This document shows, in pieces, positions 35,154-47,577 of a stretch of 64,000 bases of DNA. Each line of letters begins with the position of its first letter. Position 1 is the stretch's first letter. A program made the position numbers and the translations under genes. Origin of the DNA: Aliiroseovarius zhejiangensis (lineage in GTDB: Bacteria > Pseudomonadota > Alphaproteobacteria > Rhodobacterales > Rhodobacteraceae); contig NZ_BNCH01000006.1 of assembly GCF_014656375.1 (NCBI RefSeq), forward strand, positions 62,001-126,000, read 5' to 3'. The notes beneath the pieces are model-generated. The model searched no databases. It worked only from the letters and a program-made list of their open reading frames with translations, and was not told the origin of the DNA.

Positions 35154-35597
35154 TCAGGTCTCGGCGTTGAAATCAAGGGCAAAGTCGATCAGCCGCGTGT
35201 CGTCCCAATACACCTTTCCCAGATACATACCCGGCCCGATCTGGCGGATTTCATCGCGAATCCACTGCGCCACGATCGAGGTGTCCGAGTAATCCAGCAC
35301 GATGCAGTCCTTGCCATCCATCCAGCTTTTTTCAACATAGACCTTGGCCAGAATGGCGTTCAGCCCGAACGGCAGGATGCGGTTCTTCAAGACCTGTTTT
35401 TCGCTGTCAAAGACCTTGCCCTGCCAGGCAAACCCGTTGATGAACCGCGAGATCAGCGGGGTGAACCGCGTGCCCGGTGCGATGATCGCGGTGCCTTCGG
35501 CTTCGCCGTCCGGGATGGGGCCGGGGACCACGCTTGAGAACAACTCGTCCAGCGCGTCCTGCTCCATATCCATCAATGTGTCGATATCATGTGCCAT
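35154..35597 (-). CDS. Hypothetical protein of the redox operon
   Basis: This 147-residue soluble protein starts with an acidic helix (MAHDIDTLMDMEQDALDELF) and continues with beta-strand segments (WQGKVFDSEKQVLKNRILP, CIVLDYSDTSIVAQWIRDE, GKVYWDDTRLIDFALDF) that look like a small lipocalin-like or cyclase-like barrel. This structural guess is weak. It overlaps the GMC oxidoreductase gene by 11 bases and is followed closely by the membrane-hairpin gene. Confidence 0.7.
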   Translation of the reverse strand: MAHDIDTLMDMEQDALDELFSSVVPGPIPDGEAEGTAIIAPGTRFTPLISRFINGFAWQGKVFDSEKQVLKNRILPFGLNAILAKVYVEKSWMDGKDCIVLDYSDTSIVAQWIRDEIRQIGPGMYLGKVYWDDTRLIDFALDFNAET

Positions 35598-37470
35598 ATT
35601 GCACCTTTTCGGTTTGTGTGTGGGATTGCGCCTCCGCCAGCAGCACCTCGGCGGCTTTCTCGCCGATCATGTAGGTGGCGGACGCTATGAAAAATCCGGG
35701 GATGCGCGGAAAGACCGACGCATCGGCCACGCGCAGACCTTTGGTGCCGTGGACCCGCAACCGGCTGTCCAGAACGCCACCCTGATCGGTTGGCCCGATG
35801 GGGCAGGAGCACGACGCATGATGCCCCCAGCAATTGTCACGGACGAACTGCGCAATCTCGGCATCTGTTTGAACGTCCGGGCCGGGGATTTCCTCGGCGG
35901 CGATGCGCCCGGCGTCATGCAGGGGCTGACAGAGCTTGCGCACGAACTTGACACCTTCGACGACCGCCGAAAGGTCCTCTTCACCGCCGTCTGCGAAATA
36001 GTTGAAGTCGATCACCGGCGGATCACGCGGATCGGCCGATGCGAGCGTCACCCGGCCCGCCCGGTTCTGCGTATGCGCCTTCAACACCGCCCAGCTCAGA
36101 TGATTGTGGCTTTGGGACAGATCGGCGGCATAGCCGGGATAGTACCCGCTGAACCGCCCCAGAAGCGCCATGCAGAACAGGTCGGGCAGAATCTGCGCAT
36201 CCGAGGATTTGCGAATGATCCCCAGGGCAGCCCCATTGGTGGCATACATGCCGTCACCTCGGGTCTGCCATTGCCGCCACAGCGCGTCGCCCTTGGCAAA
36301 TCGGCAAGCTTTCATGCTGTCCCAGCAATCAAACGCCATTCGGTTCACCACCGCAACCTCGTAACGGTCCTGCAACGAGCGCCCGACGCCGGGCAGCGCC
36401 ACGCGCGGCGTGATGCCGTGTGGGGCCAACGCAGTGGGATCGCCAATGCCCGACAGCATCAGCAGTTGCGGGGTGTTGAAGGCGCCCCCGGCCAGAATGA
36501 CCTCGCGCTTGGCCAAGGCTTGCTTTGGTTCCCCCGGCGCGTTGCTCGGCGCGGCATGGGCGCGGTAAAGCCATTCGCCCTTCAGGTATTCGACCCCGAT
36601 GGCGCGGTTGCCGTCATCCAGCAGCACACGTGTTGCCAGCGCGTCCAGTTCGACCGTCAGGCGGTCAGGATACCGCTTCGCCACATCTAACACCCGTTCA
36701 CGCGCGCCGACGCGCACGCCGTTCTGCGTCGTCAGCGGCGTATAGACCATGCCCACCGCATCATCGCCAATGCGGTCGCGGTCATTGGGGTCGGCGGCGC
36801 TGTTGGCCAGCCAGCGCAGGCGCCGTATGAACTCCGGTGCCGATCCCCAGCTTTCGCGCAAGCTGTTGCGCAGCACGTCCATGATGTCGTCATCGCGCAC
36901 GGCGGCGCGCGGGATCGCCTTTTCGGTGGTCAGCCAACCGTCGAATCCGTGGCCGGTGCGATCAATGCCAAGGCTGTGCAAGACGCGCTGTACCGGGCGG
37001 TGACGGCAGTTTTCCAGCCGCCGAAAGATCTTGTGCATGGCCTTGGGCGACCAGCCATCGTCGCCGGTCAGATCCGCAATCCCCTGCCAGTCGGCATTGT
37101 GGGGATACATGAATATCATCGCGTTATGCGCCGTGCAGCCGCCTAAGGTACCCGCGCGGGGATACAGAACGCCATCAGGTCCGGCCTTGGTGTCCCGCGC
37201 TTGTGTGTCCTTGTCGGCATAGTGATTGACCATGAAATCCCATCGGATTGCCGCATTCTCGGTCGCGAAAGGGTGAAAGGCGGGCACGTCATAATCGTCG
37301 GGCAGCCGGTTCGCGGCCTCGTCCATCCCGCGCACACCACCGTGCTGCGAACGGGGATCACCACCGGCTTCGAGCAACAGAACGCGCATCCCGCTTTCCG
37401 CCAACCGCGCGGCCAGTGTCCCGCCGCCAGCCCCCGAGCCGACGACGATGTAATCATGATCCGCAGACAC
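35587..37470 (-). CDS. GMC-family FAD oxidoreductase
   Basis: This 627-residue protein has the N-terminal FAD motif GSGAGG (11-16), the GMC signature around PRAGTLGGCTAHNAM and the C-terminal block WGHHASCSCPIG and GLRVADASVFPRIPGFF with the catalytic His. GMC enzymes oxidise alcohols, sugars or sterols and pass electrons to oxygen (giving H2O2) or to cytochromes. The dihaem cytochrome gene 10 bases upstream suggests a cytochrome-linked dehydrogenase, although no export signal is visible on the GMC protein. Confidence 0.9.
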   Translation of the reverse strand: MSADHDYIVVGSGAGGGTLAARLAESGMRVLLLEAGGDPRSQHGGVRGMDEAANRLPDDYDVPAFHPFATENAAIRWDFMVNHYADKDTQARDTKAGPDGVLYPRAGTLGGCTAHNAMIFMYPHNADWQGIADLTGDDGWSPKAMHKIFRRLENCRHRPVQRVLHSLGIDRTGHGFDGWLTTEKAIPRAAVRDDDIMDVLRNSLRESWGSAPEFIRRLRWLANSAADPNDRDRIGDDAVGMVYTPLTTQNGVRVGARERVLDVAKRYPDRLTVELDALATRVLLDDGNRAIGVEYLKGEWLYRAHAAPSNAPGEPKQALAKREVILAGGAFNTPQLLMLSGIGDPTALAPHGITPRVALPGVGRSLQDRYEVAVVNRMAFDCWDSMKACRFAKGDALWRQWQTRGDGMYATNGAALGIIRKSSDAQILPDLFCMALLGRFSGYYPGYAADLSQSHNHLSWAVLKAHTQNRAGRVTLASADPRDPPVIDFNYFADGGEEDLSAVVEGVKFVRKLCQPLHDAGRIAAEEIPGPDVQTDAEIAQFVRDNCWGHHASCSCPIGPTDQGGVLDSRLRVHGTKGLRVADASVFPRIPGFFIASATYMIGEKAAEVLLAEAQSHTQTEKVQYGT

Positions 37471-37480
37471 CCGCCCGCCC

Positions 37481-39889
37481 TCAGAACCGCTTGAGAAAGG
37501 CGATCAGCGCGTGCTTGTCTGCGTCTTCCAGTTTGGTGCCAAAATAATGCCCGCGATTGACCACGAAATCCGGGCACTTGCTCAGTTCCAACAGCGGCTC
37601 GATCAGGTCGGCAAAGATCGCACGGGCCTGTTCGTCGCTGGCATCGTCGGGCAGTTCCTTCAGATTGCGCTTGATCTTGATGATCAGCTTGGCAAGCTCG
37701 AAATCATGGCCTAGTCGCTCCAGCAGGTCGGCCTGATCCAGCCGGACGTTCAGGTTCGCCAGCAGCCCGATGGGCGTGCCAGCCGGGATCGGGCCAAGCT
37801 CGATATTGCCATCGAGATCAAAGAGCCACGGCAAATCATCGCGCAAAGGCGTCAGCAGTTTCACAAGAAAATCGGGCTGAAATCCGCGCGGGACGATCAG
37901 GTAGCTTTGCTCTGTCGTGCGGTCGATCAGGCCCGGCACCTTGTCGCCCAGAACTGTATCGCGCAGGCGCTTTTCGGGCCACAGCATCTTGGTGATCCCG
38001 TCCTCGAACGCCGCCATGCGCCCTGCGACCGAGGGGTCGTGGTTGTAATACCCGACCGTGTTGTTCAGCAGATACGGCGCGGTGGACCACAGGCTGATCA
38101 GCGACGGCACGCGGGTGTAACCGCGCCCACCCGCCGGCATTTCATACTCATATTCCTCGCCCGTTTTCGGATGGTGCACCTTGATCGTGCCCACCGACGG
38201 CAGCGCCTTATAGGTCGAGGAGGAGAAGTTGTCCCAGATATTGCCTTCAATCGCGTTGGTCGCCAGCGGGCTGCACGCGTTGGTTTCCAGCAGCGTCACC
38301 GGAATGCGTAACTCGCTGGACAGGTAATTGCCGTCCAGAAAATCCTCGGCCTGCACGATCGCGCGCATCTGGGCCTTGAAATCCTCGGTCCGGGTTAGCG
38401 CGCCATAGCGGTTGAAACACTCCAAATAGCCGGGGCCGGAACAACCGCCGGGCATCGCCTCGTAGGCGCTTTCCGGCAGTTTCGACGAATGGCACCCGGC
38501 GCAGTTTTCCGCAAAGACGATCTTGCCGCGATCCACTTGTTCGGCATCTTCGGTCAGGAAATCCGCGCCGCCGGGTGCGTCCGCCAACCGGTCGGGGCGA
38601 CCTGCTTTCAGGAAGTATAGCGCGGTCAGCGGGCTCTGATCCTCGGTCGCGCGCCAATAGGCCGAGTTCTTTTGCGCGGTCTCGATCTTGATCGGCGTGA
38701 TGTCACGCCCGCCCACGATGGGGTTGAAATGGCGGGTCCATTCCTCGCTGAACAGCCCGATATTCAAATAGACACGATTGAGCGCCCCCAGTGCCCCCAC
38801 CGAATCCGCCCCGTCCTTCAAAACGTGCGGGCTGAAGCTCAGATCAGGCTCTTCGAAAAACTCGGTCAGGGGGCCTTCGGGGACGTAATCCTGAAACTGC
38901 TTGTTGTCCAACTCGCCGCCCTCAAGCCGTTCCTCACCAAACCGGCGGGCGACCGCCAGACGTTCTTCCAGCAGATAGATCGCGTTCATGGTGCGCGGGT
39001 TGTTGATGTAGTCGGGCGAGACGAGCGAGGTATCCAGCGTACCGGGCCGCGCCGTGTGGATCAGTTGCACCATGTATTGCCGCTTGTCGGGCTTCCACGC
39101 AAAGATCCGGTCGAACCAGAAATATTGCGCGCCCACGGTGGCATTCAGATTGCGCATTTCCGGGTTTTCAGGGTCGGCAGGCGGGTCGATCGGGCTGGGT
39201 CCGACATGGCAGAAGGCACAGGACATGCCGACGCGATAGGGCCGCACCAGATCGTCGTCGTTGTAGTAATCAGGATCGTTATAAAAGCGTTCCGCGTCCC
39301 AGCGTTCTTCGGCGCGTTCGTCAAATTCGGGGTTTGGAAACAGGCGCAGGCCCAGCACGCCTGTCGGCTCTCCGTAATACGACCAGACGGGCATGTTGCG
39401 CCCGCGCGCGCCGATCTCGACGCCCGGATATTTCTCGGCATTGGCGAAGGGGTCAGGCGCGCAATCCTCGCGCCTTATGTCCAGCCACAGGCCATTACGA
39501 TCTTCGACCGGGCCGGTCGCCTCGTCAAAGCAGGGTTCGTTGATCAGACCCAGATATTCGAAACGGTTTGACCGTTTTGCGGGCAGGCCGGGATGCGAGG
39601 ACAGGGTTTTCAGCAGATCGAACTGCCCGAACGTGTCGACCGTCAGCGTGTCCCACAGCAAATCATTGCCGCCGGTCCAGACCATCCACATGTTGCGGCC
39701 CTTGACCTCGTCGGGCGTCAAGGCAATGCCGTTGTCCATCTCGGCGAAATAATCTTCGTCAGCCGGGGGGAAGGTAGTTTCATTCCGCCCGACCAAAAGC
39801 GCCTCGTCCAGGGGACCAGAGAACAGTTGCGCAAAAGCGGACACCGGGGCCAGAGCGAGAAGCACGGTATAAAGATATCGGCGGAGCAT
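37481..39889 (-). CDS. Dihaem c-type cytochrome, large, exported
   Basis: This 802-residue periplasmic protein has a Sec signal (MLRRYLYTVLLALAPVSAFA) and two haem-c sites, CAFCH (224-228) and CAGCH (463-467). It is much longer than dihaem cytochrome c peroxidases (about 340 residues). Size and two-haem spacing are closer to RoxA/RoxB-type dihaem oxygenases, but I cannot assign that function. It is the first gene of the six-gene operon, so it may be the electron acceptor, or itself an oxygenase, for the substrate handled by the GMC enzyme. Confidence 0.85.
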   Translation of the reverse strand: MLRRYLYTVLLALAPVSAFAQLFSGPLDEALLVGRNETTFPPADEDYFAEMDNGIALTPDEVKGRNMWMVWTGGNDLLWDTLTVDTFGQFDLLKTLSSHPGLPAKRSNRFEYLGLINEPCFDEATGPVEDRNGLWLDIRREDCAPDPFANAEKYPGVEIGARGRNMPVWSYYGEPTGVLGLRLFPNPEFDERAEERWDAERFYNDPDYYNDDDLVRPYRVGMSCAFCHVGPSPIDPPADPENPEMRNLNATVGAQYFWFDRIFAWKPDKRQYMVQLIHTARPGTLDTSLVSPDYINNPRTMNAIYLLEERLAVARRFGEERLEGGELDNKQFQDYVPEGPLTEFFEEPDLSFSPHVLKDGADSVGALGALNRVYLNIGLFSEEWTRHFNPIVGGRDITPIKIETAQKNSAYWRATEDQSPLTALYFLKAGRPDRLADAPGGADFLTEDAEQVDRGKIVFAENCAGCHSSKLPESAYEAMPGGCSGPGYLECFNRYGALTRTEDFKAQMRAIVQAEDFLDGNYLSSELRIPVTLLETNACSPLATNAIEGNIWDNFSSSTYKALPSVGTIKVHHPKTGEEYEYEMPAGGRGYTRVPSLISLWSTAPYLLNNTVGYYNHDPSVAGRMAAFEDGITKMLWPEKRLRDTVLGDKVPGLIDRTTEQSYLIVPRGFQPDFLVKLLTPLRDDLPWLFDLDGNIELGPIPAGTPIGLLANLNVRLDQADLLERLGHDFELAKLIIKIKRNLKELPDDASDEQARAIFADLIEPLLELSKCPDFVVNRGHYFGTKLEDADKHALIAFLKRF

Positions 39890-42481
<2,592 letters not shown>

Positions 42482-42503
42482 TCCAGCAAGATACACGGAA
42501 CAC

Positions 42504-42537
42504 CGGGCGCGGCCAGCAATTCCGGCGGCGCCCGTTT
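42504..42537 (+). terminator. Probable terminator after katG
   Basis: CGGGCGC (42504-42510) pairs with GCGCCCG (42528-42534), with a further inner GCC/GGC pairing, and is followed by TTT. It separates katG from the VWA gene, whose own promoter would lie in the next 60 bases. Confidence 0.6.
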
Positions 42538-42600
42538 GGTGCAAACGGCAAAATGTGTTTCTATTCCCCAAAGGAAACCTTCGATCTTTGGGGATGTCAC

Positions 42601-45147
42601 ATGCCGATGAAACTCGTCAAACCTGCCGCCGTTCTTGCCAGCATGCTGGCAACCACACCCGCATTGGCCGATGATAACGTCATGGTCGTGTTCGATGGCT
42701 CGAACTCGATGTGGGGTCAGATCGACGGCACCGCGAAGATCGAGATTGCCCGCGGCGTGATCGACAACCTGCTGGGCGACTGGGTCGAAACCCGCAGCGT
42801 CGGCCTGATGGCCTATGGCCACCGGCGACGTGGCGATTGCACGGATATCGAACTGCTGGTCGAACCCGGTCAGCAATCGCGCCAGTCGATCCTGACTCAG
42901 ATCAACGCGATCACCCCCACCGGCAAGACACCCCTGACCGATGCGGTGGAACAGGCCGCGCGGGCGCTGTCCTATACCGATCAACCTGCGACGGTCGTGC
43001 TGATTTCGGACGGGTTGGAAAGCTGTGAACGTGACCCCTGTGCGCTGGCCGAGGCGCTGGAAAAAGGCGGGGTCGGCTTCACCGCGCATGTGGTGGGATT
43101 CGGGCTGGCCAGCGATGCGGACGCAAGTTCCCTGGCCTGCATCGCGGAAAACACCGGAGGTCAGTATATCTCGGCCACCAACGCAGAGGAGCTGGGCGCC
43201 GCGCTCAGCACCGTTGGCACCGCGGTGGCCGAAGTTGCGCCCCCGACCGAACCGGAACCCGAGCCGGAACCCGCCGCGCCACAGGTCGTCGTCGATGGAC
43301 CGGACACGGCCGTCGGCGGATCGGAGATCAAGGTGACATGGGCGCCGACCGTATCGGACAAGGATTATCTCAACATCGTGCCCACCGGGTCTGATCCCGA
43401 CCTGTTCGGCAGCTACAAACGCATTGGCAAGGCAACGGACCTGATGCTGACCGTTCCCGGCACCGAAGGCTTGTATGAAATCCGCTATCTCAGTAACCAA
43501 ACGAAAGAAGTGCTGGGCCACGACACCATCGAGGTCACCAGACCCGAGGTCACATTGACCGCGACCGACACGGTCGAAACCGGGGCGACGTTCAAGGTCT
43601 CATGGGGTCCGACAATTAACAAACGCGACTATGTCGCAATCGTGCCAGTCGGTGCAGACCCCGGCACGTTCGGCAATTACCAGAAGGTCAACGACAAATC
43701 AGATGCCAAGCTGCGCGCGCCCGCCGATCCGGGCCTTTACGAGCTGCGTTATATCCTGAACGTCGACAAAAGCACCGTCGCCACGCACCCCATCGAAGTC
43801 ACCGCCCCGCAGGTCACGCTTCAGGCTCCGGCCTCGGCGCTGACAGGCGCGGAGTTCAAGGTGGGCTGGTCGGGCACGGTGAACCCGCAGGATTACATCA
43901 ACATCGTGCCGATGGGGGCGGATGAAGGCGTGTTCGGCAATTACATCACCGTGCGCGACCATTCCGAAGGCGTGTTGCGGGCGCCGTCGGACACCGGGAT
44001 GTATGAGCTGCGTTATGTGTTGCGCGAAGGCACCAAGACCCTCGCCAGCACCCCCATCGAAATTACCGCGCCCGAGGTAACGGTATCGGGTCCCGCTACC
44101 GTCAGCACGGGGGCAGAGTTCGACGTCAGCTGGACAGGAACCGTGAACCGGCATGACTATGTCGCCATCGTTCCCGCCGGGTCTGATGAAGGCGAGTTTG
44201 GCAACTACCTCACCGTGCGTGACAAGGGCACGGGCACCCTGCCTGCACCGGCCCATCCCGGACTGTATGAGTTGCGCTATATCCTGCGTGAAGGGTCGAA
44301 AACACTCGCCACCGCCCCGATTGAGGTGACCACGCCCGAGGTGACGATCAACGCGCCGGACACGGCGATTGCAGGCAGCGCGATCAAATTGTCCTGGACT
44401 GGCACGGTCAGTCGCCACGACTATATCAACATCGTGCCGATGGGCACCGATGAAGGCGGTTTCGGCAACTACATCACCGTGCGCGACCACAGCGAAGGCG
44501 AGGTTCAGGCCCCGGCCCAGACCGGGCTTTACGAAATCCGCTATGTGCTGCGCGAAGGCAGCAAAACCATCGCCAGCACCCAGATCGAGATCACCGATCC
44601 CGAGGTGACGATCAGCGCGCCCGCCGAGATACGCGCGGGCGACAAGTTGCGCGTCACCTGGACCGGCACGGTCAGCCCGCATGACTATGTGAACCTTGTT
44701 CCGATGGGCAGCGAAGATGACCAGTTCGGCACCTATGCCACGGTGCGCACCAACAGCGAACACGACCTGACCGCGCCTGCGGAAACGGGGCTTTACGAAT
44801 TGCGCTACGTCCTGCGCGAAGGCACCCGCGTCCTGGCGCGCCAGACGGTCGAGGTGCTGGCGGCCGATGCGGCCCTTGACACCGGCGCCAGCCTTGATGC
44901 CCCGGACACCGCCGCGGCCGGCGCGACAATCTCGGTCAGTTGGACGACGGACAGCGAAAGCGCGGATCAACGGATCACGCTGGCACAAGGATCGCAGGCC
45001 ATCTTCACATGGATTTCGGCGCAGAAGATCACCGGGCCACCGCCCGTGTCGATCACTCTGCCGGATGACGCGGGCGTCTATGAGCTTCGGCTGCTCGACC
45101 TGACGAACAAGGCCGTGCTGTCGCGCCGGGTCATCAAGGTCGAATAA
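42601..45147 (+). CDS. Exported VWA-domain protein with six 88-residue repeats
   Basis: This 848-residue protein has a signal peptide (residues 1-23), a von Willebrand A domain (about 26-205) with an intact MIDAS start DGSNS (Asp32, Ser34, Ser36) and TPLTDAV, a Pro-Glu linker (about 214-226) and then six head-to-tail repeats of exactly 88 residues (227-754) plus a degenerate seventh (755-848). Each repeat follows the pattern W-x-DY-x-x-IVP-x-G ... FG-x-Y ... GLYE-L-RY-x-L, a beta-sandwich style. VWA domains bind partners through a metal ion; the repeats suggest an adhesive or scaffold role in the periplasm or on the surface. The Asp-rich, acidic composition fits Ca2+ binding, which is not proven. 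Confidence 0.85.
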   Translation: MPMKLVKPAAVLASMLATTPALADDNVMVVFDGSNSMWGQIDGTAKIEIARGVIDNLLGDWVETRSVGLMAYGHRRRGDCTDIELLVEPGQQSRQSILTQINAITPTGKTPLTDAVEQAARALSYTDQPATVVLISDGLESCERDPCALAEALEKGGVGFTAHVVGFGLASDADASSLACIAENTGGQYISATNAEELGAALSTVGTAVAEVAPPTEPEPEPEPAAPQVVVDGPDTAVGGSEIKVTWAPTVSDKDYLNIVPTGSDPDLFGSYKRIGKATDLMLTVPGTEGLYEIRYLSNQTKEVLGHDTIEVTRPEVTLTATDTVETGATFKVSWGPTINKRDYVAIVPVGADPGTFGNYQKVNDKSDAKLRAPADPGLYELRYILNVDKSTVATHPIEVTAPQVTLQAPASALTGAEFKVGWSGTVNPQDYINIVPMGADEGVFGNYITVRDHSEGVLRAPSDTGMYELRYVLREGTKTLASTPIEITAPEVTVSGPATVSTGAEFDVSWTGTVNRHDYVAIVPAGSDEGEFGNYLTVRDKGTGTLPAPAHPGLYELRYILREGSKTLATAPIEVTTPEVTINAPDTAIAGSAIKLSWTGTVSRHDYINIVPMGTDEGGFGNYITVRDHSEGEVQAPAQTGLYEIRYVLREGSKTIASTQIEITDPEVTISAPAEIRAGDKLRVTWTGTVSPHDYVNLVPMGSEDDQFGTYATVRTNSEHDLTAPAETGLYELRYVLREGTRVLARQTVEVLAADAALDTGASLDAPDTAAAGATISVSWTTDSESADQRITLAQGSQAIFTWISAQKITGPPPVSITLPDDAGVYELRLLDLTNKAVLSRRVIKVE
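43279..44862 (+). repeat. Six tandem 264-base coding repeats
   Basis: Six in-frame units of 264 bases each encode 88-residue repeats of the VWA protein. Units 3-5 are most alike (FGNYITVRDHSEG recurs with few changes), while the first and last units are more diverged, as expected if expansion happened in the middle. Spacing is constant with no insertions. Confidence 0.88.
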
Positions 45148-45156
45148 CCCGCGCGG

Positions 45157-46005
45157 TCAGAAATCCAGCCCAAGATCGACGGTGCGCGCCGAATGGGTCA
45201 GCGCACCGGACGAGATGTAATCGACCCCCGTTGCCGCGATCGAGGCGATGCGGTCCAGCGTCACGTTGCCGCTGGCTTCGGTCTTCATCGCGCCATCCAC
45301 CATCGCCACGGCCTGCCGCAGCGTGTCATTGTCCATGTTGTCCAACAGCACGACCGACGCGCCGCCGACCTCAAGCACCTCGGCCAGTTGATCCAGCCGG
45401 TCCACTTCGATCTCGACCGTCATCATGTGGCTGGCATGGGCCTTGGTGGCCTCTAGCACTTGCCGCACGCCACCCGCGGCGGCGATGTGGTTGTCCTTGA
45501 TCAGGATCGCATCGGACAGGGAATAGCGGTGGTTGAAGCCACCCCCATGCAGAACGGCCAGCTTTTCGACCAGTCGCAGACCGGGCGTTGTCTTGCGGGT
45601 GCAGGTCACGCGGGCATGGGTGCCGCGCGTTTCGGCCACGAAACCTGCGGTCTTGGTGGCGATCCCCGTCAGGCGCCCGGCGAAGTTCAGCGCCACCCGT
45701 TCCCCCGAAAGGATCGACGCCGCCGCCCCTTTGATCGTCATCAGCGTGTCGCCCTTTTTGCAGGGCTGGCCGTCCGCGATATGGGTGATGACCTCAAGGG
45801 CAGGCTCGACCAACCGAAAGGCTATCGCCGCCACCTGCATCCCCGACACGACCGCATCTTCGCGCGCGTTCAGACGCGCGTCGTAGCTAGTGCCGGACGG
45901 GATCACGGCGCGGGTGGTGACATCACCATAACTGCCCAGATCCTCCATCAACGCGTGGCGGATCATCGGCTCCAGCACCAGATCGGGGACGGTTGCAAAA
46001 CTCAT
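45157..46005 (-). CDS. nadC: Nicotinate-nucleotide pyrophosphorylase NadC
   Basis: This 282-residue protein converts quinolinate and PRPP to nicotinate mononucleotide in NAD synthesis. It shows the family motifs GDVTTRAVIP, ARVTCTRKTTPGLR, HRYSLSDAILIKDNH and the C-terminal ASGNVTLDRI and GVDYISSGALTHS. Normal length. It is the third gene of the nadABC operon and overlaps nadB by 4 bases. It converges on the VWA gene with 9 bases between. Confidence 0.96.
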   Translation of the reverse strand: MSFATVPDLVLEPMIRHALMEDLGSYGDVTTRAVIPSGTSYDARLNAREDAVVSGMQVAAIAFRLVEPALEVITHIADGQPCKKGDTLMTIKGAAASILSGERVALNFAGRLTGIATKTAGFVAETRGTHARVTCTRKTTPGLRLVEKLAVLHGGGFNHRYSLSDAILIKDNHIAAAGGVRQVLEATKAHASHMMTVEIEVDRLDQLAEVLEVGGASVVLLDNMDNDTLRQAVAMVDGAMKTEASGNVTLDRIASIAATGVDYISSGALTHSARTVDLGLDF

Positions 46006-47570
46006 GACAGCTCCTTCACGGCCTGCGCGCGCACGGCAAGCGCATCGGCCAGATACATCCGGGATCTCTCCCCCGGCCCTTCGGCAGTTTCCGGGAAATC
46101 TGACCGCTCATGCGCCCCCCGGCTTTCTTCGCGCAGCAAAGCGCCAGCCGCAATCAGCGTCGCTGTGGCGCACATGTTCAGAAAGGACGGGCTGTCGCCG
46201 TGGTCGGCTTCCAGCGCCGCGATGGTTGCCAGCGCCCGGGTCAGCCCGGTCCGGTCACGCACCACGCCCACATGCTGCGTCATGGTCTGGCGCAGGGTCT
46301 GAACCGCCTCGGGTGCGGGGGGCGTGCCGCCGTCGGGAAAGGCAATCTCCAGCGGTGCGGCGTCGGTCCCACCGGTCAATGTCGCGGTAATCCCTTCGGC
46401 GCAGATGCGAGCATAGACCAAAGCCTCCAACAACCCGTTCGAGGCCAGCCGGTTCGCGCCATGCAGCCCCGTGGACGAGGCTTCGCCACAGACCCAAAGC
46501 CCCTCCAGCGTGGCACAGCCCTGCGTGTCGGTTGCAATACCGCCCATGTGGTAATGCGCCGCCGGGGCGACCGGGATCGGATCAACCGCCGGGTCGATGC
46601 CGTTGCGCGCGCAGTATTCGGCAACGGCGGGAAACTGTTCCTTGATCGCCTCGCCCAACACCGCGCGGGTGTCCAGCATCGGGCGATTGCCCGCCTGCAC
46701 CTCAGCATGGATCGCGCGGGCCACGATGTCGCGGGGGGCAAGCTCGGCATCCGGGTGGATCGCCTGCATGAACCGTTCGCCATGCTTGTTGATCAGGATT
46801 GCGCCCTCGCCACGCAGGGCCTCGGTCGCCAGGGGCGCCGGGTCTTCGCCCACATCCATGGCGGTGGGGTGGAACTGCACGAACTCGGCATCGGCAATCA
46901 AGGCGCCAGCGCGCGCCGCCATGCCAATCACCTGCCCACGAATGCGCGGCGGATTTGTGGTCAGGGCATAAAGCCCGCCCGAGCCACCCCCGGCCAGCAG
47001 CACCGCCGACCCGCTGAGCAGCACCGGACCCGATCGCCCCTCATCAGCCGCCTGAATGACCACGCCAGTCACGCGGCCATCCGTCATATGCAAATCACGC
47101 GCCATGGTGCCTTCCAGCACCTGAATAGACGGGGTGTCGCGCACCTGTGCGATCAGGGCGGCCATGATCTCGGCCCCCGCCTGATCACCCTTCACGCGCA
47201 CCACCCGCGCGAAACTGTGCGCCGCTTCGCGCGACAGGACATAGCCGCCATCCTCGGTCCGGTCGAAAGGCGTGCCCATCGTGGTCAGGTCGAGGATGTA
47301 GTCGCGTGCCTCGCGCGTCACCAGATCGGCCACAGCCGGGTTCACGGTGCCTGCGCCTGCCTTCACCGTGTCGGCGGCATGGCTGTCCGGGCTGTCCGCC
47401 GCATCCATCGCAGCCGCGACGCCACCCTGTGCCCAGGCCGAACTGGCCCCTTCGCCCAGCACCTCGGGCGAGATCATCACCACCGGGTGCGGCGCCAGTT
47501 TCAGCGCCGCATACAGCGCCCCCAATCCGGCCCCGACGATAATGACGCGATCGGTGGCAAGCGTCTGCAT
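46002..47570 (-). CDS. nadB: L-aspartate oxidase NadB
   Basis: This flavoprotein of about 522 residues oxidises aspartate to iminoaspartate, the first step of NAD synthesis. It has the FAD motif GAGLGALYAAL, EGASSAWAQGGVAAAM and the active-site region FVQFHPTAMD and HYHMGGI of the succinate-dehydrogenase-like family. ATG 47570 (MQTLATDRV) lies 7 bases after nadA; an upstream in-frame start would overlap nadA. Confidence 0.95.
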   Translation of the reverse strand: MQTLATDRVIIVGAGLGALYAALKLAPHPVVMISPEVLGEGASSAWAQGGVAAAMDAADSPDSHAADTVKAGAGTVNPAVADLVTREARDYILDLTTMGTPFDRTEDGGYVLSREAAHSFARVVRVKGDQAGAEIMAALIAQVRDTPSIQVLEGTMARDLHMTDGRVTGVVIQAADEGRSGPVLLSGSAVLLAGGGSGGLYALTTNPPRIRGQVIGMAARAGALIADAEFVQFHPTAMDVGEDPAPLATEALRGEGAILINKHGERFMQAIHPDAELAPRDIVARAIHAEVQAGNRPMLDTRAVLGEAIKEQFPAVAEYCARNGIDPAVDPIPVAPAAHYHMGGIATDTQGCATLEGLWVCGEASSTGLHGANRLASNGLLEALVYARICAEGITATLTGGTDAAPLEIAFPDGGTPPAPEAVQTLRQTMTQHVGVVRDRTGLTRALATIAALEADHGDSPSFLNMCATATLIAAGALLREESRGAHERSDFPETAEGPGERSRMYLADALAVRAQAVKELS

Positions 47571-47577
47571 CGCAGGA

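Noticed and set aside
43699-44988. Minus-strand frame opposite the 88-residue repeats
   Set aside because: The repeated plus-strand sequence produces a repeated antisense frame; no start context or domain.
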